A model generated the notes under the pieces. That model ran no database searches. It saw only the letters and a list, made by a program, of their open reading frames with translations, and was not told where the DNA came from. From Fortiea contorta PCC 7126 (GTDB taxonomy: Bacteria; Cyanobacteriota; Cyanobacteriia; Cyanobacteriales; Nostocaceae): a stretch of 64,000 nt of DNA. A program made the position numbers and the translations under genes. Numbering within the stretch: the stretch's first letter is position 1; every line of letters starts with the position of its first letter. The DNA is taken from positions 1 to 64,000 of the forward strand of contig NZ_KB235931.1 in assembly GCF_000332295.1 (NCBI RefSeq), written 5' to 3'. Below are positions 46,007 to 54,608 of the stretch, in pieces.

Positions 46007-46849
46007 TCATCCTTTACCTTTCTTTCCACGTTGCCAACTTTGACTGTCAGCTTGTCTGATAAATTCACCTTGGGGAAAAAGTCGCTGTTCTAATTCTTCA
46101 TAGCTACCTTCAAAATCGCAATGTCCATAAAGAGGACATTTTTGACAATAAACGCCTTTGGTATAGCGTTCTAAATTTTCGCGGTTGAAAAAATAAGGTT
46201 TATGGCTAAAGGTGCTAGCTACCCATTGCCATGACATATTATTGCTTGCAGGATCACCATCAAGCAGGTGTTGTAAAAACCATTTGGCTCCTGCTTGCCA
46301 ACGAATACGCCGCCAATGGACAATATAAGCGGCTAGCCACATGCGGATGTGATTATGCAAATAGCCTGTTGCTTGTAGTTCGCGGCTGAAACTGTCGATG
46401 CAAACTCGCCCTGTGGTCGCTTGTGCGATGTCTGGTGGTAAATCTGGGGCGTAATCTTTGGGTTTGTAGCCTGTCTTGTATTCTTCTTGGTCTTGCCAGA
46501 TACTATTACCTAGCTTGGTGTATAATCGTTGCCAATAGTCACGCCAGCCTAATTCATTAATTAGTTTAGCAGCGTCGTCTGGATGCTTGACATGCTCTAG
46601 GACATAATCTCGAATTTCTCGCAAGCTGAGAACGCCATAACGAATGTATGGTGAGAGTCGCGTCACCGCACCAGTCAAGAAATTACGAGTTTTTGCGTAG
46701 GTTACAGGGTCTACTTTTTTCAGTGCTTGCTCTGCAGCTTGACGCCCCCCGACTATATCGCTAACCTGGTCATCGCGTTCAGCTACAGCGGGAAATTGCT
46801 GTTGCAGATAAGTAATTAATTCTTCACGATTAGCAAAATTACGTAGCAT
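46007..46849 (-). CDS. FAD-binding photolyase/cryptochrome domain protein lacking the antenna domain
   Basis: 280 residues, only the helical FAD domain of the photolyase family: 'GGRQAAEQAL', 'NFLTGAVTRLSPYIRYGVLS', 'ELGWRDYWQRLY', 'ATGYLHNHIRMWLAAY', 'WFLQHLLDGDPASNNMSWQW' and 'HKPYFFN'. The alpha/beta domain is missing from this chain. Near the C-terminus CQKCPLYGHC (Cys235, 238, 244) plus Cys150 could bind an Fe-S cluster, as in FeS-type bacterial photolyases, but this is unproven. Short antenna-less photolyase-like proteins are known. Blue-light sensing or repair is possible. Confidence 0.85.
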   Translation of the reverse strand: MLRNFANREELITYLQQQFPAVAERDDQVSDIVGGRQAAEQALKKVDPVTYAKTRNFLTGAVTRLSPYIRYGVLSLREIRDYVLEHVKHPDDAAKLINELGWRDYWQRLYTKLGNSIWQDQEEYKTGYKPKDYAPDLPPDIAQATTGRVCIDSFSRELQATGYLHNHIRMWLAAYIVHWRRIRWQAGAKWFLQHLLDGDPASNNMSWQWVASTFSHKPYFFNRENLERYTKGVYCQKCPLYGHCDFEGSYEELEQRLFPQGEFIRQADSQSWQRGKKGKG

Positions 46850-47177
46850 TTGTTGATGATTGAATACTGTCTAATATAATACCTACGATCAGCGAGTTAA
46901 ATAGTTATACTATTACAGCACGGCGGAAATAAAGTACCCAAAGGCTGATCAGACGAGTTTCTTCATTTCATACCTCATACTTCATACTTCAGCCTTGCTG
47001 TACTGGTGCAATCTATCGTTGATGTGTCTCCACCACTGGGCAGGCGATCGCACATAATATATCTTGTCTAGGAGAGGAAGTCGATTTATATATATATTCT
47101 CTAATTCTGGCAAGTTTCACTCGTGAAACTCGTTAATAGCGGTAAACTATCAAATAAAACTGTCACCATCTGAAGCG
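46850..47177. other. 328-bp divergent spacer
   Basis: Contains a TCATACT heptanucleotide repeat (about 46968-46992), one HIP1 site near 47044 and a TATA-rich stretch at 47088-47100. Promoters of the FAD-domain gene and the beta-helix kinase should be here. Confidence 0.45.
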
Positions 47178-49268
47178 ATGAGCCTCTGCATCAATACTCA
47201 CTGTCAAAAACCGCAAAATCTCGATGATGAACTCTTTTGTCAGAGCTGTGGTTCAGAATTACTATTGCAAGGCCGCTATCGTGTCATCCGTCAACTAGGC
47301 GGTGGTGGTTTCGGCTTGACTTTTGAGATTACCGAAGTCCGCAGCCAAATCCCCAAGGTGCTGAAAGTCCTCATTAATAATCAGCAAAAAGCAGTTGAGT
47401 TATTTCAGCAAGAAGCACAAGTATTAAGCCAGCTAGACCATCCCGGTATTCCCAAGGTAGAGCAGGACGGTTACTTTACATATTTTCCCAGAAATAGCCA
47501 AAATCCCATCCATTGTTTAGTAATGGAAAAGATTGTGGGGATGGATTTACAAAAATGGATGGAAAACCGCAGTCTGCGCCCCATTGACCAAACCTTGGCT
47601 GCTCAATGGCTCAGAGAATTAGTCACAATTCTTCATCAAGTACATATCCAGAATTTTTTCCATCGGGATATCAAACCACCCAATATTATGCTGAGAGCGA
47701 CGGGTGAACTAGCGCTAATTGATTTTGGTACCGCGCGCCAAGTTACCCAGACCTACTGGTTAGCACAAGCTCAAGGCCAGGTGACGGGGATTATTTCCTC
47801 TGGTTTCACCCCAGCAGAACAAATGAACGGTCAAGCGATTCCCCAGTCAGATTTTTTTGCTTTGGGGCGCACCCTTGTTTATCTGCTCACAGGAAAACAA
47901 CCGACTGACTCCTCGATTTATAACTCTTACACCGACGAAATCCAATGGCGAAATCTGGTTCCTAACATTTCTCCTCAGTTGGCGAACTTGATTGACCAAA
48001 TGATGGCGCGTGTACCCAATCAGCGACCAGCTAACACCCAAGCTATTTTACAACAGTTAGCGGAGATTGAAAAAAGTTTACAGCGATCATCGCCGCCACT
48101 GCGTCCAAACCCAAATCCAGACCCGCGCCCAAACCAAAACCAAAACCAAAACCAAAACCAAAACTTACCAACACCAGATTTATCAAGACGACGAATAATT
48201 AAAATCCTTGGTTTTGGTGGCTTAGGATTGGCTGGTTCAGCGCTTTTATACATATTTATTCCCAAAACTAAATCAACTTTAGTAGTTTCTAGCATCGGCT
48301 CTGGAGACTACAAAACTATTAACGAAGCCATTAAAAATGCCCAACCAGGTAATACTATTCTTGTGCGTCCAGGTCTTTATCAAGAAAATTTGCTGGTCAA
48401 CAAGTCAATCAAAATTGTTGGTGATGGACCCAGGGAAAAAATTGTCATAGAAAATACCGACTCCAATTGTCTGATTCTCAAAGCAGAAGAAGCCGAAATT
48501 AGAGGTTTAACCATTAATGGATTAGCAGGAAACAAAAATAAAAAGTTTTTTGCTGTCGATATCACAGAAGGAAAATCAATATTAGCAGATTGCGAAATCA
48601 CTTCTAATTCCCTCGCCTGTATCGGTATCTACGGTAAAACCGCTAACCCAACTATCCAACAATGCCAAGTCCATGATGGTAAATCAGGCGGTATTTATAT
48701 ATATGATCGCGCCCAAGCAACATTAGAAGAATGTAATGTTTTTAATAACGCTATTATGAACGTGCATATTGAAGATAACAGCAGTGCATTATTACAAAGA
48801 TGCAAAATTCATGATGGTAAAGAAAGTGGTTTAGTTTTTCGTTTAAATAGTCAAGGAACCGCAGAAGATTGTGATATTTTTGGTAATGGTTTGGCGAATG
48901 TAGCCATAGGCGAAGATAGTAATCCTCTTATTCAACGCTGCCAAATTCATGATGGTAAAAAAGCCGGCGTTCTTGCTTACAAAAAGTCTAAAGGTACAGT
49001 AGATAGTTGTAATATTTTTAGTAATGCTCTATCGGGGGTCGAAATCAGAGAGGGTAGCACCCCTGTGATCCGCAACTGCAATATCAATAAAAATAAATAT
49101 AATGCTATCTATGCTTATGACCAAGGTGGAGGCACGATTGAGAACAATGATTTAACAGGTAATGTGCGCGGTGCTTTCGACGTTGATAAAACTGCCAAAC
49201 TCCAAACTATTGGCAATAAAGTTGATCCGGCTCCTACCGCTACCGCTTCTCCCACCGCTACACCATAA
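47178..49268 (+). CDS. Membrane Ser/Thr protein kinase with right-handed beta-helix domain
   Basis: 696 residues. Cys4 ribbon (Cys4, Cys9, Cys21, Cys24). Kinase about 33-300: 'LGGGGFGLTF', Lys63 in 'VLKVLI', 'HRDIKPPN' at 162-169, 'DFGTARQ' at 182. A linker with a (QN)n run from about 315 precedes one membrane helix (about 340-360). Residues about 370-680 read as a pectate-lyase-like beta-helix: 'SGDYKTINEAIKNAQPGNTI', 'VRPGLYQENLLVNKSIKIVG', then about ten coils ending 'CxIHDGKxxG', 'CNIFxNxLxxV'. The beta-helix probably lies outside the membrane and may sense carbohydrate. A Thr/Pro-rich tail closes the protein. Confidence 0.92.
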   Translation: MSLCINTHCQKPQNLDDELFCQSCGSELLLQGRYRVIRQLGGGGFGLTFEITEVRSQIPKVLKVLINNQQKAVELFQQEAQVLSQLDHPGIPKVEQDGYFTYFPRNSQNPIHCLVMEKIVGMDLQKWMENRSLRPIDQTLAAQWLRELVTILHQVHIQNFFHRDIKPPNIMLRATGELALIDFGTARQVTQTYWLAQAQGQVTGIISSGFTPAEQMNGQAIPQSDFFALGRTLVYLLTGKQPTDSSIYNSYTDEIQWRNLVPNISPQLANLIDQMMARVPNQRPANTQAILQQLAEIEKSLQRSSPPLRPNPNPDPRPNQNQNQNQNQNLPTPDLSRRRIIKILGFGGLGLAGSALLYIFIPKTKSTLVVSSIGSGDYKTINEAIKNAQPGNTILVRPGLYQENLLVNKSIKIVGDGPREKIVIENTDSNCLILKAEEAEIRGLTINGLAGNKNKKFFAVDITEGKSILADCEITSNSLACIGIYGKTANPTIQQCQVHDGKSGGIYIYDRAQATLEECNVFNNAIMNVHIEDNSSALLQRCKIHDGKESGLVFRLNSQGTAEDCDIFGNGLANVAIGEDSNPLIQRCQIHDGKKAGVLAYKKSKGTVDSCNIFSNALSGVEIREGSTPVIRNCNINKNKYNAIYAYDQGGGTIENNDLTGNVRGAFDVDKTAKLQTIGNKVDPAPTATASPTATP

Positions 49269-49278
49269 CGAATCAATC

Positions 49279-50379
49279 ATGTTTTTTTTTGGCATTGAAC
49301 ATGAAGTCGCTTTTGTCAACCAAGAAGGCGAATTCGCTGATTTTTCTTGCACAAAATTTGCTGATTTTGAGCAAATTATTGCTAGACTACCCACCTACCC
49401 CAGCGACTATCCGCAACTCCGGGTTGGTGATGCAGGAGTAAAAAGCAAAAGATGGTATATTGAGGGTTTTGAAAGGTTTGCAAATTCTGGAGAGGCGATT
49501 GATTGTGTGCCTAAAGGTATAGAAATTAGAACAACTATACACTCAGATATTCAAGGCGCTATTAACGAATTATCAGCAAGTTTTCAATTACTGCGTGAAG
49601 TGGCTGCTGATTTCGGTTTTTCACCAGTTTTAATCAGTTTTAATCCGCACAAACAAACCTATGTACCCCAGCCACCATTAAATGATTACGAAATTAGCTA
49701 TTTACAAGGTTATCCCGATGAACAAACAGCTAATATTTATATGGTATCATACGGGCCAGATTTGAATATTTCTGCCGATAATTTATCTACAGAACGCTTG
49801 ATTGATATCGGTAGAAAATTAACTTATTACAGCCCTTACATCGTGCCTTTTAGTTACAGTTCCCCCTTTTATAACGGCTGCTTGTGGTCGGGACTTTCAG
49901 TCAGGACATTTATTAGAACTGGTAAAAGGTCAGCCGCATTAGTGTTTTTAAAAAAAGCCGAAGAATTAATAGCCAGTATTCCCTCCTTAACCAAAGTAGC
50001 GCGGATTCCCGCCGAAATCGGCAGAATTGAATTTAAGGCTTTTGATAGTTGCGATGATTTCTCCCTTTATGCAGCTTTATTAGCTTTGTTAAAAGGTCTG
50101 GTGTTGGACGAAACCCTCACCGAGAGAGCAACCGTACCTGATGCAGCTTTGCACCAACTTTCAGCCAAACAAGGGTTTAGTAACCCAGACATTTTTATCA
50201 AAGCAACTCATGTTTTACAAGCAGCAGAATTAGCCTTGGTGAATGACCCTGATGTTCATTATTTAACAGTATTAAAACAAATACTAAAGCATGGTCAGAC
50301 CAAATCGCACCAATTAATCGAGGTTTATCAGCGATTAGGTTCCATAGCAGCCACTCTCAAACAAACCTATCGAGATTAA
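49279..50379 (+). CDS. Glutamate-cysteine ligase-like (GCS2/carboxylate-amine ligase) enzyme
   Basis: 366 residues from ATG at 49279, 10 bp after the kinase stop; a longer frame starting inside the kinase gene is an overlap artefact. 'FFGIEHEVAFVNQEGEF' matches the metal-binding GxExE region that opens GCS2-type ligases, and 'CVPKGIEIRTTIHSDIQGAI', 'PYIVPFSYSSPFYNG' and 'IGRIEFKAFDS' match the later active-site strands. Such enzymes make an ATP-dependent amide bond on glutamate. Whether this one makes gamma-glutamylcysteine or another amide is unknown; the main GshA could be elsewhere. Soluble. Confidence 0.65.
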   Translation: MFFFGIEHEVAFVNQEGEFADFSCTKFADFEQIIARLPTYPSDYPQLRVGDAGVKSKRWYIEGFERFANSGEAIDCVPKGIEIRTTIHSDIQGAINELSASFQLLREVAADFGFSPVLISFNPHKQTYVPQPPLNDYEISYLQGYPDEQTANIYMVSYGPDLNISADNLSTERLIDIGRKLTYYSPYIVPFSYSSPFYNGCLWSGLSVRTFIRTGKRSAALVFLKKAEELIASIPSLTKVARIPAEIGRIEFKAFDSCDDFSLYAALLALLKGLVLDETLTERATVPDAALHQLSAKQGFSNPDIFIKATHVLQAAELALVNDPDVHYLTVLKQILKHGQTKSHQLIEVYQRLGSIAATLKQTYRD

Positions 50380-50451
50380 TAGGGAATAGGGGATAGGGGA
50401 TAGTTGAAGCAATAGCCACGTCTACGCTTTATTTCCTGTTCCCTGCTATAT

Positions 50452-51147
50452 TTACAAGCTAGTCATCACTTGAGTTAATTCTCTACCTAAATCAACGGCG
50501 TTTTCTTGGTTTTTTTGAAATAAAACCCCAGCCAGAAAGTAATACTCACCAGAATAAAAAGCCATGTGGTGATTTCGCAATTTTTCAATATGGTTTTTTA
50601 CCTTTGGTTCTGAGCTGTAGTAACCAAACTTTAATGGTAAAATCACGAAATTTTTTACCATATATTCATGCTCTTTAGCGTGGGTAATGGTACTTTGGGG
50701 ATGGGAAAAACTAGAAATTAAAACTAGAACATTTTCATAATCTAATGACAAAAGGTCGTTGGTAACAGTGGCGCCGTCCATACCACCAAATAATAAAGGC
50801 ATGTAAATATCTGCATCAGGTGCGGGAAGATATGGTGGATTAGCAATGAGATATTTAGCTTTTGGCTGAGAAGCTTGAAACAAACATGAATTATTGATGA
50901 TGTATTTGGTGGTGAGATTATATTCATCAATTGTTGAATTGGCTGTTTTCCAAGCAGAGGTATTTAATTCAAATCCATGTACTACTCCATCAAATTTATT
51001 TCTGAGTAACGAATTGATTACAGGGCTACCATCACCAGAACCAAACTCAACAATCGATTCAGATTGCTCACAGTTTCTCAAAACTAAGTTTTCTATACAA
51101 TTGGCATAGAAATTAGATTCTTCAGGACAAAAAAATATGTCTTTCAT
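50452..51147 (-). CDS. SAM-dependent methyltransferase with NPPY motif
   Basis: 231 residues. Motif I is 'IVEFGSGDGSPVINSLL' and motif IV 'YLIANPPYLPAPDADIYMP', the latter typical of enzymes that methylate an amide or planar nitrogen (HemK/PrmC, N6-adenine type). There is no target-recognition domain and the C-terminal half is short. The substrate is unknown. It is in tandem (about 125-bp gap) with the diiron protein gene upstream on the same strand, which hints at shared metabolism. Confidence 0.8.
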   Translation of the reverse strand: MKDIFFCPEESNFYANCIENLVLRNCEQSESIVEFGSGDGSPVINSLLRNKFDGVVHGFELNTSAWKTANSTIDEYNLTTKYIINNSCLFQASQPKAKYLIANPPYLPAPDADIYMPLLFGGMDGATVTNDLLSLDYENVLVLISSFSHPQSTITHAKEHEYMVKNFVILPLKFGYYSSEPKVKNHIEKLRNHHMAFYSGEYYFLAGVLFQKNQENAVDLGRELTQVMTSL

Positions 51148-51272
51148 GTGATTTTGTATGAAAGGGATAGGGAATAGGGAGTAAAATTCTGACGAGAAAC
51201 CTTGATTTTGTTGAGTTTCACTGCGTTCTACCCAACCTACTAGCTATGTGTGCGATCGCTTATCCAGTTGAT

Positions 51273-52418
51273 TCAACGCAAGCGGATTGAGCGCACAACA
51301 GCTTTCGCAGCCCGATCGCTCATAATTTTTTCTTGGTCATAGCCCAATACCAATTCCCACCCATCGTCCGCATACTGGGCTGCTAAAGGTAACGCCACAT
51401 CATCCAACATCCAACGACCATGACGCTCATCTTCTCTGATGTGCAAGTCCCAATAACCCATCGCCGCTGCAGATAGCAACAGCCTCTGGGCCGCAGCTAA
51501 ATAGTTCTTATACGCCGCTGGGCCAGCTACCTCAAAATAAGTCAACGCCCCGCAGTAACGCAAAAAATAACGCTTACACTCCGTAGTCAAAAAATTCTGA
51601 TTAGCACAAGCCAACACTTCCCAAGGCACCAAATCAAAATACCCCTCCGGTTGAGTGCTCATCCCCAACTCAGCTAACATTTGAGCAAAAAAGGTCGAGT
51701 GTTTGCGAGATAAGCGACCATTACCGTATTCTTCCAGCAACACCCGCACCAAAGTGCACTGCACCTCATTCGCCACACCACCCAACACCCGCGACAACCT
51801 ACTACCTTCCACCAAACCATCAAAAGAAGCGATCGCTAACAAATGACAATAACCAGCCAAGCTCATCTCCTCGCGGATATAGCGGCTATCGGCTGATAAC
51901 TCCGGGTCTAAATCCTCAACCGCGCGGTCAATCAGCGCTTGCTTGACATTTAGCTGTTGTAATGCAGGTATATCAACGTATCCTAACTCCCAACTTTGCC
52001 AAGCAGCTTCAATCTCATGCTGACAAGAAGCTAAATAAAGCGATCTCTCGTTGCTATAAAGCCGCAAATCGTCATACCAAAACAGCTTCAACCGATTAAT
52101 TCGGTAAAGTATCCTCTGCAGAAATAGGTGGGCTTGCTCCTCACCATCACCGCTTTCATAAGCCGCGCTGATAGCCGCCCTGAGCACCTCCTCAAACTCC
52201 CTCGCCTCCACCGCTAATTTTGCTAACTGAGCATCTAAATCCTCAGTCGCTAACAGTTCTAAAAACAGTCGCTCCCCATCGTCATACTGGGTAACAGTTT
52301 TTTGTGCTACTTGAGTACACTTCCCCTCAGCTTTCGGGGTAGGGAAAATCACTAAATTATTGTGCATGGAATCTTTCGTGGCTTGAGCAAGGCGTGAAAT
52401 CAGTTCCACTCCTATCAT
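51273..52418 (-). CDS. Heme-oxygenase-like diiron oxidase/oxygenase (HDO family)
   Basis: 381 residues from ATG at 52418 (Met18 at 52367 is an alternative). The C-terminal two thirds have the HDO ligand set: 'LLEEYGNGRLSRKHSTFF' (Glu229/230 and His240), Glu296 in 'TYFEVAGP', and 'HIREDERH' (His326, Asp330, His333), the H-x3-D-x2-H seen in CADD and UndA-like enzymes. The first about 100 residues look like a separate helical region. Characterised HDOs carry out oxidative C-C or C-N cleavage and N-oxygenation in natural-product and cofactor pathways. The substrate here is unknown. It is on the same strand as the methyltransferase. Confidence 0.82.
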   Translation of the reverse strand: MIGVELISRLAQATKDSMHNNLVIFPTPKAEGKCTQVAQKTVTQYDDGERLFLELLATEDLDAQLAKLAVEAREFEEVLRAAISAAYESGDGEEQAHLFLQRILYRINRLKLFWYDDLRLYSNERSLYLASCQHEIEAAWQSWELGYVDIPALQQLNVKQALIDRAVEDLDPELSADSRYIREEMSLAGYCHLLAIASFDGLVEGSRLSRVLGGVANEVQCTLVRVLLEEYGNGRLSRKHSTFFAQMLAELGMSTQPEGYFDLVPWEVLACANQNFLTTECKRYFLRYCGALTYFEVAGPAAYKNYLAAAQRLLLSAAAMGYWDLHIREDERHGRWMLDDVALPLAAQYADDGWELVLGYDQEKIMSDRAAKAVVRSIRLR

Positions 52419-52508
52419 CTAGATTTCCACACTTGTAACCTTCCCTACCTCTTTCCAGAGTTATAAACAAAGATTAAGTCTCAAGAAAGGTAGCATTTGG
52501 CAATGCCT

Positions 52509-54332
52509 TTAATTAGGCGCTTGTATTGGCTGACTAGGGGGAATTTGTTCAATCGGAATTAACGCTTCCATCACCGACTTAACAATCGGTGCAGCCACCG
52601 TCGAACCATAAGCGTTTTCACCCTTCGGTTCATCCACCAAAGCCAAAACCACATAACGGGGAGAATCCACAGGTAAAATGCCCACAAAGCTCGTGATTCT
52701 CGCGCCGACCTGATAACCACCCGTGCTGCTGGCTTTTTGCGCCGTCCCGGTTTTCCCCGCAATCCGATATCCAGGAATCTTCGCTACCTTACCCGTACCT
52801 TCAGCCACCACAGTTTCCATCATTTCTACCACTCGTTGCGCTGTCGCCGCCGAGAAAATTTGCCGTGGTGCGGGGCGAGTCGGTGCATGATGCATCTGCC
52901 CTTTAGAGTCAATCATCCCCCGCACAACATGCGGCGTTACCAACTTACCACCATTAGCCAAAGCTCCATGCATCTGCACCAACTGTAACGGCGTGAGAGA
53001 AAAACCCTGACCAAAAGAAGTAGTAGCTGGTTCAATAGGCGTAGTCATAAATTCCTCTTGACTCTTGAGCCGACTAGCAACCTCAAACGGCAAATCTGTT
53101 TCCGCAGTTTGACCTAAACCTAACCGTTCCAGCCAGTTGTAATAGATATTAGGCCGCAACCGTTGGATGATTTGCACCATGCCAATATTGCTAGAATGCT
53201 GGAGAATTTGGGCAATGTTGATTTGCCCATACCGCTTATTTTGAGCATTTTTAATCGTGCGATCGCCTACTTGAATCGCTCCAGAATCATTAAAAACATC
53301 ATCTGGTTTGATGATGCCATTTTCCAGAGCGATCGCCACATTTAACGGCTTAAAAGTTGACCCCGGCTCATACAGATCCGCCACCGCCCAATTTTTAAAT
53401 AAAGCAATATCAGCCTGAGAATACTCGTTAGAGTTATACGTCGGCTGAGAAACCAAAGACAAAATCGCGCCATCCGACGCATCCATCACAATCACCGCCC
53501 CGCGTTTAGCACCGAACTTTTCCATTTGTTGCTTGAGTGCAGAACGCGCCGCCCGTTGCAAGCGAGTGTCAATAGTCAACTGCAACCGCCAATCATCAAA
53601 ATTTAAAAACCCTGACGGCGCATGGTCAGGCATCAACGCCCCATTACCCGCTCGACTCAACTTGACAGTTTGACCCGTCCGCTCCAACCACTTTTCTTGA
53701 CTATATTCCACCCCAGCTTGACCACGACGGTCAAGATTCACATAGCCCACCACATCAGCCACCAAATCATCTTGTGGATAAAAACGCAAATATTTTTGAG
53801 TGAATTCTAGACCATTTAAACGCATCGAAATTAAGCGGTCAGCCACTCCCTCCGGTAAAGTTGCAGCTAACGTAATTCCGCTTTTTTTAGCAGCAAAAAT
53901 TTTCACCAACTCAGCCGCATCTCTATTCAATATCGGCGCCAGCCGCAGCGCCATATCCTCATTTGACTTGTCAAACAGCTTGGGATGAGCATAGATAGTG
54001 TACACAGGGCGGTCAACAGCCAACACATTATTACTGCGATCCAGCACTGGCCGACGGGGAATAAACGGCCGCAAATTTACCATCTGCTGGTTACGCGCCC
54101 TCTCCTTCAACTTCGCGCCCCGCACAATTTGCAACTGATACAAATTAACTCCTAACCCCAACCCCGCCGCCATTAATACGCCCCAGACGATGAATAATCT
54201 GGTTTTAATATCAGGCCTCTGCTCTTGAGTATGAGCATTTGATACATCTACCGAACCTCTTTGAGAATTCTGCCTCCGCCTAGTGAACTCTGGAGGCCGA
54301 AAATTTCTGAATTTTCTTGGTGACTTCTGCAT
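52509..54332 (-). CDS. ftsI: Peptidoglycan D,D-transpeptidase FtsI (class B PBP)
   Basis: 607 residues from ATG at 54332. A longer in-frame start at 54524 would add 64 residues of Ser/Pro/His low complexity encoded by repeat DNA and is rejected. One membrane helix at about residues 45-65 ('RLFIVWGVLMAAGLGLGVNL'), then the PBP dimerisation domain, then the transpeptidase: SxxK in 'EPGSTFKPLNVAIA', SxN in 'LQHSSNIGMV', KTG in 'RIAGKTGTAQKA'. It makes septal peptidoglycan cross-links with FtsW. The upstream gene is FtsL-like, as in other division operons. Confidence 0.92.
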   Translation of the reverse strand: MQKSPRKFRNFRPPEFTRRRQNSQRGSVDVSNAHTQEQRPDIKTRLFIVWGVLMAAGLGLGVNLYQLQIVRGAKLKERARNQQMVNLRPFIPRRPVLDRSNNVLAVDRPVYTIYAHPKLFDKSNEDMALRLAPILNRDAAELVKIFAAKKSGITLAATLPEGVADRLISMRLNGLEFTQKYLRFYPQDDLVADVVGYVNLDRRGQAGVEYSQEKWLERTGQTVKLSRAGNGALMPDHAPSGFLNFDDWRLQLTIDTRLQRAARSALKQQMEKFGAKRGAVIVMDASDGAILSLVSQPTYNSNEYSQADIALFKNWAVADLYEPGSTFKPLNVAIALENGIIKPDDVFNDSGAIQVGDRTIKNAQNKRYGQINIAQILQHSSNIGMVQIIQRLRPNIYYNWLERLGLGQTAETDLPFEVASRLKSQEEFMTTPIEPATTSFGQGFSLTPLQLVQMHGALANGGKLVTPHVVRGMIDSKGQMHHAPTRPAPRQIFSAATAQRVVEMMETVVAEGTGKVAKIPGYRIAGKTGTAQKASSTGGYQVGARITSFVGILPVDSPRYVVLALVDEPKGENAYGSTVAAPIVKSVMEALIPIEQIPPSQPIQAPN

Positions 54333-54365
54333 GATCAGTTCCTGTATCAGTTGTCCTGAAAAAAA

Positions 54366-54518
54366 GGGGTTAGGGTGGGAGGAGGGGGAAGAGGGGGAAG
54401 AGGGGGAAGTGTGGGAGGGGTGGGAGGAGGGGGAAGTGTGGGAGGGGTGGGAGGAGGGGGAAGAGGGGGAAGAGGGGGAAGTGTGGGAGGGGTGGGAGGG
54501 GTGGGAGGAAGGAGAAGA
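54366..54518. repeat. G-rich degenerate tandem repeat upstream of ftsI
   Basis: Units of GGGAGGAGG, GGGGGAAGA and GTGGGAGGG type on the plus strand. In the ftsI transcript (minus strand) it is C/U-rich. It has potential to pair with the complementary run at 54554-54604, 35 bp away. Confidence 0.8.
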
Positions 54519-54553
54519 TAGCAAGCGTCAGCATAAGTTCTTCAATTCTTTTT

Positions 54554-54604
54554 CTCCCCACACTCCCCACACTCCCCACACTCCCCACACTCCCCACACT
54601 CCCC
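54554..54604. repeat. 9-bp tandem repeat CTCCCCACA, about 5.7 copies
   Basis: Exact copies of CTCCCCACA from 54554 to 54604, immediately after the stop of the FtsL-like gene (minus strand). G-rich in the transcript and so a G4 candidate. Confidence 0.85.
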
Positions 54605-54608
54605 ATTT

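Noticed and set aside
48020-48295. Minus-strand frame with FWFWFW repeat
   Set aside because: Antisense of the Gln/Asn linker of the beta-helix kinase.
49162-49278. Longer N-terminus of the GCL-like protein starting inside the kinase gene
   Set aside because: It overlaps the 3' end of the beta-helix kinase in another frame; ATG at 49279 starts directly at the conserved block.
54333-54524. 64-residue N-terminal extension of FtsI
   Set aside because: It is Ser/Pro/His low complexity encoded by the repeat array; the ATG at 54332 gives the expected basic start before the membrane helix.
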